The notes beneath the pieces are model-generated. The model made no database searches. It saw only the letters and a list, made by a program, of their open reading frames with translations, and had not been told where the DNA came from. Below, one piece after another: positions 49,770 to 59,939 of a stretch of DNA of 64,000 nt. A program made the translations under genes and the position numbers. Source of the stretch: Caballeronia jiangsuensis (GTDB lineage: Bacteria > Pseudomonadota > Gammaproteobacteria > Burkholderiales > Burkholderiaceae); contig JFHF01000007.1 in assembly GCA_000648925.1 (NCBI GenBank), forward strand, positions 124,001-188,000, read 5' to 3'. The stretch's first letter is position 1; each line of letters opens with the position of its first letter.

Positions 49770-50789
49770 ATGGCGGCACGTATTGGATGGGCGCTCGTTG
49801 GCGCCAGCACGATCGCAGACGAGTGGATGGTCGACGCCATCCGAGCCCAGACTGACGCCGCGATCGAAACCGTCGTCAGCGGCAATGCAGCGCGCGCACG
49901 AGAATTCGCCGCGAAGCACGACATCGCCCGGCATTCCACCGATCTCGACGCCGTGCTCGCCGATCCGGCAGTCCAGGCGGTGTACATCAGCAGCACCAAC
50001 GAGAAACATCTCCCGCAAGTTCTGGCCGCGGCGCGCGCCGGCAAACATGTTCTCTGCGAGAAGCCGCTTGCTCTTTCCGAAGCGGACGCAGCCCGGATGA
50101 TCGAGGCCTGCGCCGAGCACGATGTCGTTCTCGGAACGAATCACCATCTCCGCAATGCTGCCACGCACCGCAAGCTGCGCGAACTCATCGTCGAAGGCGC
50201 GATCGGAACGCCGCTCTTTGCCCGCGTCTTTCATGCGGTGTCGCTTCCGCCGCATCTGCGCGGATGGCGCATCGAACAGCAAGACGCTGGCGGCGGCGTC
50301 GTGCTCGACATCACCGTTCATGACGTCGACACGCTGCGCTTCGTGCTGAACGCGGAGCCGATCGAAGTCAGCGCAATGACGACCACCGGCACGATGAGCA
50401 ACGCGGGTCTCACCGACGGCGTCATGGCGATCGTGCGTTTCGACAACGGCGTTCTCGCGCAACTCCACGACGCCTTCACCGTGCCATTCGCGGCGACCGG
50501 ACTCGAAGTGCACGGTTCGGACGGTTCGCTGATCGCAAAGGACGTGATGACCCAGCGCGCAGTCGGCGAGATCGAACTCCGCGACGCAAACGGCGTGCGC
50601 TCGATCGAGGTGGAACACGCAAACCTCTACCACACCGGCGTTGCCCAGTTTCAACGTGCCATCCGCGAAGGCCAAAGCCCCGCCGCCAGCGGGGTGGACG
50701 GATATCGCTCGCTGATCACGGCCCTCGCGGTCGCGCAGGCTGCGCAAGCAGGCGGACATGTCGAAGTGTCGCGTCGCTACGCCGAATAA
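49770..50789 (+). CDS. Gfo/Idh/MocA oxidoreductase, 1,5-anhydro-D-fructose reductase-like
   Basis: A 339-residue NAD(P)-dependent oxidoreductase. It resembles, from memory, the rhizobial 1,5-anhydro-D-fructose reductase (start I-G-W-A-L-V-G-A-S-T-I-A, then T-N-H-H-L-R-N-A-A). E-K-P is present in L-C-E-K-P-L-A-L. The catalytic Asp and His are intact in V-V-L-D-I-T-V-H-D-V-D. It would act on a keto-sugar or anhydrosugar C2/C3 position. First gene of module 2, with the ribosome site GGAGAC and an upstream operator. The true substrate is not proven. Confidence 0.85.
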   Translation: MAARIGWALVGASTIADEWMVDAIRAQTDAAIETVVSGNAARAREFAAKHDIARHSTDLDAVLADPAVQAVYISSTNEKHLPQVLAAARAGKHVLCEKPLALSEADAARMIEACAEHDVVLGTNHHLRNAATHRKLRELIVEGAIGTPLFARVFHAVSLPPHLRGWRIEQQDAGGGVVLDITVHDVDTLRFVLNAEPIEVSAMTTTGTMSNAGLTDGVMAIVRFDNGVLAQLHDAFTVPFAATGLEVHGSDGSLIAKDVMTQRAVGEIELRDANGVRSIEVEHANLYHTGVAQFQRAIREGQSPAASGVDGYRSLITALAVAQAAQAGGHVEVSRRYAE

Positions 50790-50822
50790 ATCAGCCAGAA
50801 CCGCATTATCAGGAGACTCAAC

Positions 50823-52415
50823 GTGAGTTCCAGCAAGGTCATCACCCTCGCACAAGCCGCCAGCCTCATCAACGATGACGATGTAGTGACCGTCAGTTCG
50901 TCGAGCGGCCTGGGCTGTCCGGACGCGATGCTCGCCGCGATCGGCGCGCGCTTCGACGCGCAAGCGCATCCGCGCAATCTGACGATGCTCCATCCTATCG
51001 CCGCCGGCGACATGTACGGGATCAAGGGCATCGATCACATCGCAAAGAAAGGGCTCATCAAAACGATCATAGCGGGCTCGTTCCCCAGCGGCCCGTCGAG
51101 CCTGCCGATGCCGGATATCTGGCATCTGATCGTCGATAACGAGATTCGTGCGTACAACCTGCCGAGCGGCGTGTTGTTCGATATGCACCGCGAGGCGGCG
51201 GCCAGGCGTCCCGGCGTATTGACCAAGGTCGGACTGGACACCTTCGTCGATCCGTCGCGCCAGGGCGGCGCAATGAACGCCAGCGCTGCCGAAAACCCAA
51301 TCGTGGAGAAGGTGACGTTCGCCGGCGACGAGTGGCTGCACTATCGCAACTTCGTCCCGCGCGTTGCCATCGTTCGCGCCACGACCGCGGACGAGCGCGG
51401 CAACCTGTCCTTCGAACACGAAGGCGCGCTGCTGGGCGGGCGCGACCAGGCGCTCGCGGTGCGCAACAACGGCGGCATCGTCATCGCGCAGGTCAAGCGT
51501 GTCGTGAAGGCGGGATCGCTGCACACGCAATCGGTGCACATTCCCTGCAATCTGGTCGATTACGTCGTGGTCGATCCGGCTCAAAAGCAGACCACGCAGA
51601 TCGAATACGACCCCGAGATCAGCGGCGAAATCAAGCTGCCCGAGAGCGCGTTCGAGTTTGCGCAATGGCATCCGGACAAGATCATCGCCCGGCGTGCCGC
51701 GATGGAGCTGGCGCAGAACGACGCAGTGAATCTTGGCTTCGGGATCTCCGCGAATGTGCCGCGCATCTTGCTCGAAGAAGGCTATCCGAACGATGTGACG
51801 TGGGCCATCGAGCAAGGCGCGGTGGGCGGAGTGCCATTGCTGGGATTCGCGTTCGGCTGTTCGGGCAATGCCGACGCCATCATGCCGTCGCCGTCGCAGT
51901 TCGTCTATTTCCAGGGCGGCGGTTTCGATGTGTCTCTGCTCTCGTTCATGCAGATCGATCGCTTCGGCAATGTGAACGTATCGAGGCTCCCGAGCAAGCC
52001 GTATCTGACGGCGGGGTGCGGTGGCTTCATCGACATCACCACACATGCGAAGCGTCTTGTCTTCAGCGGCTACTTTACGGCTGGCGCGCAATTCGAAGTC
52101 GGCAACGGAAGACTTTCGATCGTCAAGGAAGGCAAGAAGAAGTTTGTTGCCGATGTCGATCACGTGACCTTCAGCGGTCGCATGGGACAAGCCCGCGATC
52201 AGGAAGTCTTGTACATCACCGAACGATGCGTGATCAGACTCGGCAAAGACGGGCTCGAAGTCGTCGAGATCGCTCCCGGTATCGATCTGCAGAAGGACGT
52301 GCTGGATCAGTGCGACGTCGAGTTGAAGGTGTCGTCCTCGCTGAAGACGATGGACGCCGCGATCTTCACGGACGCGCCCTTCGGACTCAAGCTCAAGGAG
52401 GCGCGTCATGGCTGA
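50823..52415 (+). CDS. Acyl-CoA:carboxylate CoA-transferase (family I, YdiF-like)
   Basis: A 530-residue fused alpha-beta family I CoA-transferase. The likely catalytic Glu is in A-I-E-Q-G-A-V-G-G, with the loops T-V-S-S-S-S-G-L-G and G-C-G-G-F-I-D-I-T nearby. It would move CoA from an acyl donor to a carboxylate, making a thioester for the crotonase encoded next. It starts at GTG 50823 after AGGAGAC. Its presence among sugar genes is unusual and is the main clue that module 2 ends in beta-oxidation-like chemistry. Confidence 0.88.
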   Translation: MSSSKVITLAQAASLINDDDVVTVSSSSGLGCPDAMLAAIGARFDAQAHPRNLTMLHPIAAGDMYGIKGIDHIAKKGLIKTIIAGSFPSGPSSLPMPDIWHLIVDNEIRAYNLPSGVLFDMHREAAARRPGVLTKVGLDTFVDPSRQGGAMNASAAENPIVEKVTFAGDEWLHYRNFVPRVAIVRATTADERGNLSFEHEGALLGGRDQALAVRNNGGIVIAQVKRVVKAGSLHTQSVHIPCNLVDYVVVDPAQKQTTQIEYDPEISGEIKLPESAFEFAQWHPDKIIARRAAMELAQNDAVNLGFGISANVPRILLEEGYPNDVTWAIEQGAVGGVPLLGFAFGCSGNADAIMPSPSQFVYFQGGGFDVSLLSFMQIDRFGNVNVSRLPSKPYLTAGCGGFIDITTHAKRLVFSGYFTAGAQFEVGNGRLSIVKEGKKKFVADVDHVTFSGRMGQARDQEVLYITERCVIRLGKDGLEVVEIAPGIDLQKDVLDQCDVELKVSSSLKTMDAAIFTDAPFGLKLKEARHG

Positions 52416-53190
52416 TCAGGCTTTTATCCGCATCGAGAAACGCGGTCCGGTTGCAGTCGTCACGCTCGATCGTCCCGACAAGCTCAACTCGCTCACGCCG
52501 TCGATGCTTGGGCAACTCGAAGACGCCGCCGCGCAACTCGAAGCGGACGGCAGTCTGCGCGCCGTCGTGCTGACGGGCGCCGGCGAGCGTGCCTTCTGTG
52601 TCGGCGCGGATATCAATGAATGGTCCGCCCTTGCGCCGCTCGATATGTGGCGTGTCTGGGTCACGCGCGGACATCGCATCTTCGATCGTTGGGCTGCATT
52701 GCGCCTGCCCGTGATCGCCGCGATCAACGGTCACGCGTTCGGCGGCGGTCTGGAACTCGCCGCAGTCGCCGACGTTCGGGTGACCGATCCGGCCGCGACC
52801 TTCGCGCTGCCCGAAGCGAGCATCGCGACCTGTCCTGGCTGGTCCGGAACACAGCGGCTCGTGTCACTCATCGGACCCGGTCACGTGAAGTCGATGGCGC
52901 TCACCGCACGACGCATCGACGCGCAGCGCGCCTATGCAATCGGCCTCGTCGACGAAGTGTCCGAAGCGGGTAAATCGCTCGATGCGGCGATGGCCGTCGC
53001 CGGGCAGATCGCGACGCTTGCGCCCGTGTCCGCGCAACTCACGAAGCAACTGATCAACGCAGCCGCGGGCTTCAATACCGGCGCCACGCTGGAAGCGATG
53101 GCCGGCGCGCTGTCCGCCACGACGCAAGACGCCCGCGAGGGTATGGCCAGTTTCCGCGAACGCCGCAAGGCGCAATACGAGGGTCGATGA
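52408..53190 (+). CDS. Enoyl-CoA hydratase/isomerase (crotonase) family protein
   Basis: A 260-residue crotonase. The oxyanion-hole blocks are A-F-C-V-G-A-D-I-N-E and N-G-H-A-F-G-G-G-L-E-L-A. Of the two usual catalytic acids, the first falls in G-G-L-E-L-A; the second region reads P-E-A-S-I-A-T-C-P-G-W-S-G-T-Q, a pattern fitting hydratases. It adds water to an enoyl-CoA or isomerises it. It overlaps the CoA-transferase gene by 8 nt, so the two products probably act in sequence. Confidence 0.88.
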   Translation: MADQAFIRIEKRGPVAVVTLDRPDKLNSLTPSMLGQLEDAAAQLEADGSLRAVVLTGAGERAFCVGADINEWSALAPLDMWRVWVTRGHRIFDRWAALRLPVIAAINGHAFGGGLELAAVADVRVTDPAATFALPEASIATCPGWSGTQRLVSLIGPGHVKSMALTARRIDAQRAYAIGLVDEVSEAGKSLDAAMAVAGQIATLAPVSAQLTKQLINAAAGFNTGATLEAMAGALSATTQDAREGMASFRERRKAQYEGR

Positions 53191-53191
53191 A

Positions 53192-54733
53192 ATGACGAGT
53201 CAGATCGCTGTTCCCGCCGCAACGGCGCTGCTTGAGAATGCAAAGCCGCTGCAACACGAGGCGTTCGCCGGAAAGATGTTCATCGATGGCCGATGGAAGG
53301 AGGCCGCAAGCGGCGAGCGCTTCGAGCGCAGCAGCCCGGCTCACGGTCAAGTGGTGAGTTCATTTCCCGAAGCCACGGGCGAAGACGTCGAAGCCGCGAT
53401 TCAGGCCGCCGACGTCGCTTTCAGGAAAGGCCCGTGGCCCCGGATGAAGGGTGTCGAGCGCGCCCGAGTGTTGCTCGCGGTCGCCGAGGGCATCAAGGCA
53501 CGGGTCGAAGAGATGTCGTTGCTTGAATCGCTGGAGACCGGCAAGCCCCTCACGCAAGCGCGTGGCGAAGTCTCAGGTTGCGTCGATCTCTGGCAATACG
53601 CCGCGAGCCTCGCCCGTACGACGAGCGGCGATGCTTACGACTCGCTCGGCGAGGACATGCTGGGGATCGTCCTGCGCCAACCGATCGGCGTGGTCGGGCT
53701 CATCACGCCCTGGAATTTCCCTATCTGGATTCTTTCGCAAAAGCTTCCGTTTGCCCTTGCCGCAGGCTGCACATGCGTCATCAAGCCGAGTGAACTGACT
53801 TCGAGCACGACGGTCATCCTCGCGGAGATTCTTGAGCACGCCGGCGTTCCGAAGGGCGTCGTCAACGTCGTCACCGGGAAGGGGCCCACGGTCGGCCAGC
53901 CGCTCGCCGAACACCCGGCCATCGGCATGCTTTCTTTCACCGGTTCGACGCGCGTCGGCGGACTGCTCGGCGGCATCGCGTCGAAGCAGTTGAAGAAGGT
54001 GGCGCTCGAACTCGGCGGCAAGAATCCGCAGATCGTCTTCCCCGACTGCGACTGGGACGCGATGGTCGATGCCGTTGTCTTCGGCGTCTATTTCAACGCG
54101 GGCGAATGCTGCAATAGCGGCAGCCGCGTTCTCGTTCACGAGTCGGTAGCGGAGAAGTTCGCGCAGGCTGTCGTCGAGCGCGCGCAGCAGGTTCCGGTGG
54201 GCGATCCTCTGCACCCCGATACCAAGATCGGCGCCATCGTCAGCGAAACGCAGCTTCGGGAAATTCTCGCGAACATCGACAAGGGCGTAGCCGCTGGTGC
54301 ACGCGTGCGTCTGGGCGGCAAGCGCTACGACGCCAAAGGTCTTTATCTCGAGCCGACCATCATCAGCGATGTCACGCCAGAGATGAGCATCGCGCGCGAC
54401 GAGATCTTCGGTCCCGTTCTCTCGATCGTGACGTTCAAAGACATCGAAGAAGCTATCGAGATCGCCAACGACTCGGCGTATGGGCTGTCGGCGGCCGTCT
54501 GGAGCAACGACATCAACACGTGCCTCATGGTCGCACGCGGCGTCGATGCCGGGACCGTATGGATCAACACGTTCCTCGACGGCTACCCGGAACTGCCCTT
54601 CGGCGGCTTCAAGTCCAGCGGCGTCGGTCGCGAACTCGGCAAGCAGGCGGTCGAGGACTACACCGAAACCAAAACCATCCAGTTGCACATCGGCGCACGC
54701 AAGAACTGGTGGCTGCCCCAGTCCACCAAGTGA
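53192..54733 (+). CDS. NAD-dependent aldehyde dehydrogenase
   Basis: A 513-residue ALDH. The catalytic Glu is in L-E-L-G-G-K-N-P and the Cys in N-A-G-E-C-C-N-S-G-S-R. T-P-W-N-F-P and K-P-S-E form the cofactor site. The length is normal. It starts two bases after the crotonase stop, so all three products are coordinated. It would oxidise an aldehyde formed by the SDR, the GMC oxidoreductase or an aldol cleavage to an acid for CoA transfer. Confidence 0.93.
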   Translation: MTSQIAVPAATALLENAKPLQHEAFAGKMFIDGRWKEAASGERFERSSPAHGQVVSSFPEATGEDVEAAIQAADVAFRKGPWPRMKGVERARVLLAVAEGIKARVEEMSLLESLETGKPLTQARGEVSGCVDLWQYAASLARTTSGDAYDSLGEDMLGIVLRQPIGVVGLITPWNFPIWILSQKLPFALAAGCTCVIKPSELTSSTTVILAEILEHAGVPKGVVNVVTGKGPTVGQPLAEHPAIGMLSFTGSTRVGGLLGGIASKQLKKVALELGGKNPQIVFPDCDWDAMVDAVVFGVYFNAGECCNSGSRVLVHESVAEKFAQAVVERAQQVPVGDPLHPDTKIGAIVSETQLREILANIDKGVAAGARVRLGGKRYDAKGLYLEPTIISDVTPEMSIARDEIFGPVLSIVTFKDIEEAIEIANDSAYGLSAAVWSNDINTCLMVARGVDAGTVWINTFLDGYPELPFGGFKSSGVGRELGKQAVEDYTETKTIQLHIGARKNWWLPQSTK

Positions 54734-54783
54734 CAGTCATATACGAACGCTCCCGTCGCGGAGCGATCAACAAGGAGACGAAG

Positions 54784-56037
54784 ATGTTCAAGAAGCGTAT
54801 TGCCGCCGTCGCGGCTGGATTGTTCGCGTGCCACGCACTTTCGGCGATTGCCGCCGACAAGCAAGTGGAAGTGATGCACTGGTGGACCTCCGGCGGCGAG
54901 GCCAAGGCGCTGGGCGTTCTGAAAGACAACCTGAAGCAGCGAGGCTATGCGTGGAAAGACAGCCCGATCGCGGGCGGCGGCGGCGAAGCGGCGCGCACGG
55001 TGTTGCGCGCGCGCATAGCATCGAACAATCCGCCCGACGCGGTGCAGATGCTTGGGTTCAGCGTGCTGGATTACGCGGAGCAGGACTTGCTCACGAATCT
55101 CGACAGCATCGCCAAGAAGGGCGACTGGGACAAACAGGTGCCCGCTCCGCTGCAGCGTTTCTCCAAGTCCGATGGTCACTGGTATGGCGTGCCCATCGAC
55201 GTGCATAGCGACAACTGGATCTGGGCCAACAAGAAGATCTTCGATGAACTCAAGCTCACGCCGCCGCAAACCTTCGAAGAGCTCGTCGCCGACGCGGACA
55301 AGATTCGGAAGGCGGGTTATATCCCGCTGGCTCACGGCGGACAGGCGTGGCAGGAAGCAACGATCTTCGACAGTGCAGTGATGTCGGCGGGCGGCCCCAA
55401 GTTCTATAACGATGCGTTGGTCAAGCTCGATCCCAAGGCGCTCGGCTCGAAGACGATGGAAAAGGCGTTCGACCAGTTGCGCGCGTTGCGTGGCATGGTC
55501 GATCCAAATTTCCCCGGCCGGGACTGGAATCTCGCTACCTCGATGGTCATCAATGGCAAGGCCGCCATGCAGATCATGGGCGACTGGGCCAAAGGGGAGT
55601 TCGCCAACGCGGGCAAGAAGCCGGGCGTGGACTACCTTTGCATGCGATACCCCGGCACGCAGGGCGACTTCATCTTCGTGACCGACCAATTCGCGACCTT
55701 CAAGGCGGGAAGCGACCGGCAGGCCGGACAGTACGCGTTCGCGGAAGCCGTGATGGACCCCAAGGTTCAGGCCCAGTTCAATCAGATCAAGGGCGCGGTG
55801 CCGGCACGTCTCGATGTGCCCGCCGATGGCTTCGACGAGTGCGGTCAAAAGTCGATGGCCGACATGCGCACGGCGCTCAAGAACGGGACGATGGTCGGCA
55901 GCTTCGCCCACGGCCAGGCGATGCCCGAAGCATCGAAGACGGCGCTCTATGACGTCGTCACGCACTTCTTCAATTCGAACCAGTCGTCGGCCGATGCCGT
56001 GAAGGCGCTCGTCACGGCTATCCAGAATTCGAAGTGA
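54784..56037 (+). CDS. Carbohydrate ABC substrate-binding protein (glucose/mannose type, GtsA-like)
   Basis: A 417-residue periplasmic family-1 binding protein with a signal peptide (about residues 1-23, ending S-A-I-A-A). The mature start V-E-V-M-H-W-W-T-S-G-G-E is the signature of glucose/mannose-type GtsA-like proteins, with G-H-W-Y-G-V-P-I-D-V-H-S-D-N following. It delivers the substrate of module 2. A strong ribosome site (AGGAGAC) precedes the ATG. Confidence 0.92.
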   Translation: MFKKRIAAVAAGLFACHALSAIAADKQVEVMHWWTSGGEAKALGVLKDNLKQRGYAWKDSPIAGGGGEAARTVLRARIASNNPPDAVQMLGFSVLDYAEQDLLTNLDSIAKKGDWDKQVPAPLQRFSKSDGHWYGVPIDVHSDNWIWANKKIFDELKLTPPQTFEELVADADKIRKAGYIPLAHGGQAWQEATIFDSAVMSAGGPKFYNDALVKLDPKALGSKTMEKAFDQLRALRGMVDPNFPGRDWNLATSMVINGKAAMQIMGDWAKGEFANAGKKPGVDYLCMRYPGTQGDFIFVTDQFATFKAGSDRQAGQYAFAEAVMDPKVQAQFNQIKGAVPARLDVPADGFDECGQKSMADMRTALKNGTMVGSFAHGQAMPEASKTALYDVVTHFFNSNQSSADAVKALVTAIQNSK

Positions 56038-56113
56038 CGATCTGACCGCTCAGGCGGACGGCAAGCGTCCGCTCCGCTCTCGTGTTCGATGTTCTCGACG
56101 TGCAGGTGAAATC

Positions 56114-57079
56114 ATGCTTCTACACTCTCGTGCCCAGTCCATAGACCCGGCAAAGTCCCCCGCCCGCGCGGAGAAAGTCGGGAAAAAGCGTTCTGCGCGC
56201 AACGCGTTCGAAGCGCTTCTCCCGAAGCTCGTGCTCAGCCCGACACTGATCATCACGCTGGTGTTCGTCTACGGCTTCATCGTCTGGACGACGGTGCTCT
56301 CGTTCACACGTTCCCGCGCATTCGCCACGTTCAAATGGGCTGGATTCACGCAGTTTGCGCGCGTGTGGGAACACCCTCGCTGGCACGTCGCCGTGGAGAA
56401 CCTCGGCATCTATGCGTCGCTGTATGTGGTCCTGTGTCTTGCAATCGGCCTCGCGCTCGCGATCCTTCTGGATCAGCGCATCCGGGCGGAAGGTTATTTG
56501 CGCGCGATCTTCCTGTACCCGATGGCGTTGTCGTTCATCGTCACCGGCACCGCGTGGAAGTGGATTCTCAATCCGGGGCTTGGCCTGACGAAGCTCTTCC
56601 ACGACTGGGGATGGTCGAGCTTCCAGTTCGACTGGATCATCAGCGACGACATGGCGATTTACACCGTCGTCATCGCGGCGGTCTGGCAAGCGTCCGGCTT
56701 CGTCATGGCGATGTTCCTCGCGGGCTTGCGCGGCATCGACCAGGAGCAGATCAAGGCAGCGTCGATCGACGGCGCGCGGATGCCCTCGATCTATCGCCGC
56801 ATCATCATTCCGCAACTGCGCCCGGTCTTCATCTCGGCACTCGTGATCCTCGTTCACCTGGCGGTGAAAAGCTACGAGCTGGTGATTGCCTTGACGGGTG
56901 CAGGCCCCGGTTACTCGACCGAACTCCCGTCGACCTTCATGTACTCGTTCACGTTCACACGTAACGAGCTGGGTATGGGAGCCGCGAGCGCCGTGATGAT
57001 GCTCTGCACCGTTGCCGCAATCATGGTGCCCTACCTCTACTCGGAAATGCGCCCCCGTCGTTCTGGCGGCGGTCACTGA
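56114..57079 (+). CDS. Carbohydrate ABC permease 1 (GtsB-like)
   Basis: A 321-residue permease with six membrane segments. The coupling loop K-A-A-S-I-D-G-A-R-M-P-S-I-Y-R-R-I-I-I-P marks the MalF/GtsB class. The basic N-terminal extension (about 30 residues) is usual for this group. It pairs with the second permease encoded 40 bp downstream to import the sugar bound by the product of 54784-56037. Confidence 0.92.
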   Translation: MLLHSRAQSIDPAKSPARAEKVGKKRSARNAFEALLPKLVLSPTLIITLVFVYGFIVWTTVLSFTRSRAFATFKWAGFTQFARVWEHPRWHVAVENLGIYASLYVVLCLAIGLALAILLDQRIRAEGYLRAIFLYPMALSFIVTGTAWKWILNPGLGLTKLFHDWGWSSFQFDWIISDDMAIYTVVIAAVWQASGFVMAMFLAGLRGIDQEQIKAASIDGARMPSIYRRIIIPQLRPVFISALVILVHLAVKSYELVIALTGAGPGYSTELPSTFMYSFTFTRNELGMGAASAVMMLCTVAAIMVPYLYSEMRPRRSGGGH

Positions 57080-57119
57080 AGCAATCCGTACCTATCCACG
57101 TAGCCTGAAGGAGACAAGC

Positions 57120-58013
57120 ATGGCTGCCAAGACCTGGGACTCGCCGCAAATGGTGGTGGGAAAGCATAACAACGTATCGCGCATCGTCATCTATTCGATG
57201 CTGTTGATCGTCGCGCTCGTATATCTCGTGCCGCTCGTCGTGATGTTGCTCACCTCGTTCAAACCGCTTCAGGAAGTGTATGCGGGCAATATTCTCGCGC
57301 TCCCGCACGAATGGACGCTCGCTGCATGGGAGAAAGCCTGGGGCTCGGCCTGCGTCGGTCTCGACTGCTCCGGCGTGAAAGGCTTCTTCTGGAACTCGTT
57401 CCGCATGGTCTTTTCAGCAGTGTTCCTTTCGACGCTGATCGGCGCGCTCAATGGCTATGTGTTGACGAAGTGGCGCTTCAAGGGCGACAACGTTTTGTTT
57501 GCGCTCGTCCTGTTCGGCTGCTTCATCCCGTTCCAGATCGTGCTGATCCCGATGGCGACGTTTCTCGGCAAGATCGGTCTCGCTCAATCGATCACCGGCC
57601 TCGTCTTCGTGCATGTGGTCTACGGGCTGTGCTTCACGACGCTGTACTTCCGCAACTACTACATCGCGTTTCCCGATGAGCTCGTAAAGGCCGCGATGAT
57701 CGACGGTGCGCGCTTCTTTCGCATCTTCTTTCGAATCCTCCTGCCGAACTCGGTGCCCATCATCACCGTCACCGTGATCTGGCAGTTCACGAACATCTGG
57801 AATGACTTCCTGTTCGGCGCATCGTTCACGACGGGCGCATCGGCGCCGATCACGGTAGCGCTCAACAACATCGTCAACACTTCTACCGGCGTCAAGGAAT
57901 ACAACGTGCAGATGGCCACCGCGATGATCGCGGCGCTGCCCACGCTGCTCGTCTACGTCGTCGGAGGTCGTTATTTCGTCCGCGGTTTGATGGCTGGTTC
58001 GGTCAAGGGGTAA
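57120..58013 (+). CDS. Carbohydrate ABC permease 2 (GtsC-like)
   Basis: A 297-residue permease with six membrane segments and the loop [20 protein letters not shown] of the MalG/GtsC class. An extra periplasmic loop has two cysteines (C-V-G-L-D-C), also usual in this subfamily. ATG 57120 is preceded by GGAGAC. It works with the neighbouring permease and ATPase. Confidence 0.92.
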   Translation: MAAKTWDSPQMVVGKHNNVSRIVIYSMLLIVALVYLVPLVVMLLTSFKPLQEVYAGNILALPHEWTLAAWEKAWGSACVGLDCSGVKGFFWNSFRMVFSAVFLSTLIGALNGYVLTKWRFKGDNVLFALVLFGCFIPFQIVLIPMATFLGKIGLAQSITGLVFVHVVYGLCFTTLYFRNYYIAFPDELVKAAMIDGARFFRIFFRILLPNSVPIITVTVIWQFTNIWNDFLFGASFTTGASAPITVALNNIVNTSTGVKEYNVQMATAMIAALPTLLVYVVGGRYFVRGLMAGSVKG

Positions 58014-58018
58014 TCATC

Positions 58019-59125
58019 ATGTCTTCTCTTCATGTCAGCAACGTGCGCAAGGCCTACGGCTCTACGGAAATTCTTCGCGAGATCAATATCGACGTGGACG
58101 ATGGCGATTTCCTCGTGCTCGTCGGCCCGTCGGGTTGCGGCAAATCGACGTTGCTCTCGCTCATTGCCGGACTCGATACGCTATCGGGCGGCGAAATCCG
58201 CATCGGTGACGACAAGGTCAACGACCTGCATCCGAGCGAGCGCGATATCGCCATGGTCTTTCAAAGCTATGCGCTGTACCCGAACATGACCGTGGGACAA
58301 AACATCAGCTTCGGGCTTGAGATGCGTAAAGTCTCGAAGGCCGATCGCGAGAAGGCGGTACAGGATGCTGCGCGTCTTCTTCAGATCGAACATCTGCTCG
58401 ATCGCCGTCCGGGTCAGCTTTCGGGCGGCCAGCGCCAGCGCGTCGCGATGGGCCGTGCGCTCGTGCGTCATCCCAAGATCTTCCTGTTCGACGAGCCGCT
58501 CTCCAACCTCGACGCGAAGCTGCGCGTGGACATGCGCACGGAAATCAAGAAGCTGCACCAGCGGCTGGGCGCGACCATCGTCTACGTGACGCACGATCAG
58601 ATCGAAGCGATGACGCTTGCAACCCGCATCGCGGTGATGAAAGGCGGCATTCTCCAGCAGCTCGGCACGCCGTCCGAGGTCTATAACACGCCTGCAAACA
58701 CGTTCGTGGCGACGTTCATGGGGTCGCCGTCGATGAACCTCATTCCCGCGCGCATCGAGGGGAGGAACGGCTCGCTGCATCTGAAGATCGGGCAGGGCAA
58801 TGACGCGCTGGATCTCGAACTTCCGGCGCAATCTCAAGCCGTCGATCGCTATGTCGGCAAGGAAGTTATCGCAGGTTTGCGACCGGAGGCGATTGGGGTA
58901 GAGAACGAACGCGCGGCGTCTGCTATTCGAACCGTTCCCGTCAGGATCAACGTGCTTGAGCCCACTGGACCGGACACGCTCGCTGTCCTCGATTTCGGCG
59001 GCATGGAAGTGTCCGCGCGGCTCGGTCCGGACATGCCGCACGCGTCCGGTGAACGTTGCGAACTGCGTGTCGATCTGTCGAAGCTGGTGCTGTTCGATAA
59101 GGACACGGAAGCACGCATTCATTGA
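58019..59125 (+). CDS. Carbohydrate ABC ATP-binding protein (UgpC/MsmK-like)
   Basis: A 368-residue ABC ATPase. Walker A is G-P-S-G-C-G-K-S-T, signature L-S-G-G-Q-R-Q-R, Walker [13 protein letters not shown] and H-loop V-T-H-D-Q-I-E-A. The C-terminal TOBE/regulatory part (about residues 240-368) contains G-L-R-P-E-A-I-G. It energises the two permeases upstream. Starts 5 bp after the second permease gene. Confidence 0.93.
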   Translation: MSSLHVSNVRKAYGSTEILREINIDVDDGDFLVLVGPSGCGKSTLLSLIAGLDTLSGGEIRIGDDKVNDLHPSERDIAMVFQSYALYPNMTVGQNISFGLEMRKVSKADREKAVQDAARLLQIEHLLDRRPGQLSGGQRQRVAMGRALVRHPKIFLFDEPLSNLDAKLRVDMRTEIKKLHQRLGATIVYVTHDQIEAMTLATRIAVMKGGILQQLGTPSEVYNTPANTFVATFMGSPSMNLIPARIEGRNGSLHLKIGQGNDALDLELPAQSQAVDRYVGKEVIAGLRPEAIGVENERAASAIRTVPVRINVLEPTGPDTLAVLDFGGMEVSARLGPDMPHASGERCELRVDLSKLVLFDKDTEARIH

Positions 59126-59148
59126 TCGACGACTGGGACGGTGGACTT

Positions 59149-59928
59149 ATGAGCAAGTCGAATGGACCATGCCCGACCGCGCTGGTTACGGGCGGGCGCA
59201 GAGGAATCGGCCGATCGATCTGTGTCGAACTGGCGCGGCGCGGTTTCGATGTCGTGCTGACCGACGTGACCGATGACGAGGACGCGCAGGCGACGTGCGA
59301 GCTTATCCGCAACGAGGGGCAAGATGCGCTTTTCGTTCGCAGCGACCTGAGCGATATCGAGTCGCACGCAGAGGTTGTGAACGCCGCGATAGGTTTCAAA
59401 GGCAGCGTGGAGTGTCTCGTGAATAACGCGGGCGTGGGCTCGCCAAGTCGTGGCGATCTCCTCGACGTTTGTTCGGACGCGTTCGACACCGTGCTCGGCA
59501 TCAATCTTCGCGGCACGTTCTTCATGACGCAAGCTGTCGCGCGGCACATGATCGCGACGCCATCGAATCGTGCGCGCTCGATCGTGACTGTCTCGTCGGT
59601 CTCGGCGCAGATGGCCTCGACGGAGCGAGCGGAATACTGCCTGTCGAAATCCGCCTTGCCGATGCTTACGCAGCTTTTTGCGCTGCGATTGGCGAAGTCG
59701 AACATAAGCGTCTTCGAAGTGCGGCCCGGAATCATCCGCACGCCGATGACGGCAGGCGTCGCACAGAAGTATGAGGCGCGTTTCGAGGAAGGGCTGGTCC
59801 CCGCGGCTCGTTGGGGCGAAAGCGAGGAAGTGGCTCGCGCGGTCGCAACGCTCGCCGATGGATCTCTTCCGTTCTGCACTGGCAGCGTGTTGCACGTCGA
59901 CGGCGGCCTTTCGATCCCTGCATTTTGA
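59149..59928 (+). CDS. SDR oxidoreductase
   Basis: A 259-residue classical SDR. The cofactor loop is T-G-G-R-R-G-I-G, then N-N-A-G-V-G. The Ser is in T-V-S-S-V-S-A and the Tyr/Lys in Y-C-L-S-K. The start is ATG 59149 with the site GGTGGA; a TTG at 59122 would overlap the ABC gene. It may reduce or oxidise a sugar-derived keto or hydroxy intermediate in module 2. Assignment as a 3-oxoacyl-ACP reductase would be over-specific. Confidence 0.87.
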   Translation: MSKSNGPCPTALVTGGRRGIGRSICVELARRGFDVVLTDVTDDEDAQATCELIRNEGQDALFVRSDLSDIESHAEVVNAAIGFKGSVECLVNNAGVGSPSRGDLLDVCSDAFDTVLGINLRGTFFMTQAVARHMIATPSNRARSIVTVSSVSAQMASTERAEYCLSKSALPMLTQLFALRLAKSNISVFEVRPGIIRTPMTAGVAQKYEARFEEGLVPAARWGESEEVARAVATLADGSLPFCTGSVLHVDGGLSIPAF

Positions 59929-59939
59929 GCGTGACCGAC

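Noticed and set aside
49731-52409. A nearly 900-codon minus-strand frame opposite the anhydrofructose-reductase-like and CoA-transferase genes
   Set aside because: Shadow of well-supported plus-strand genes. No start signal and no family match.
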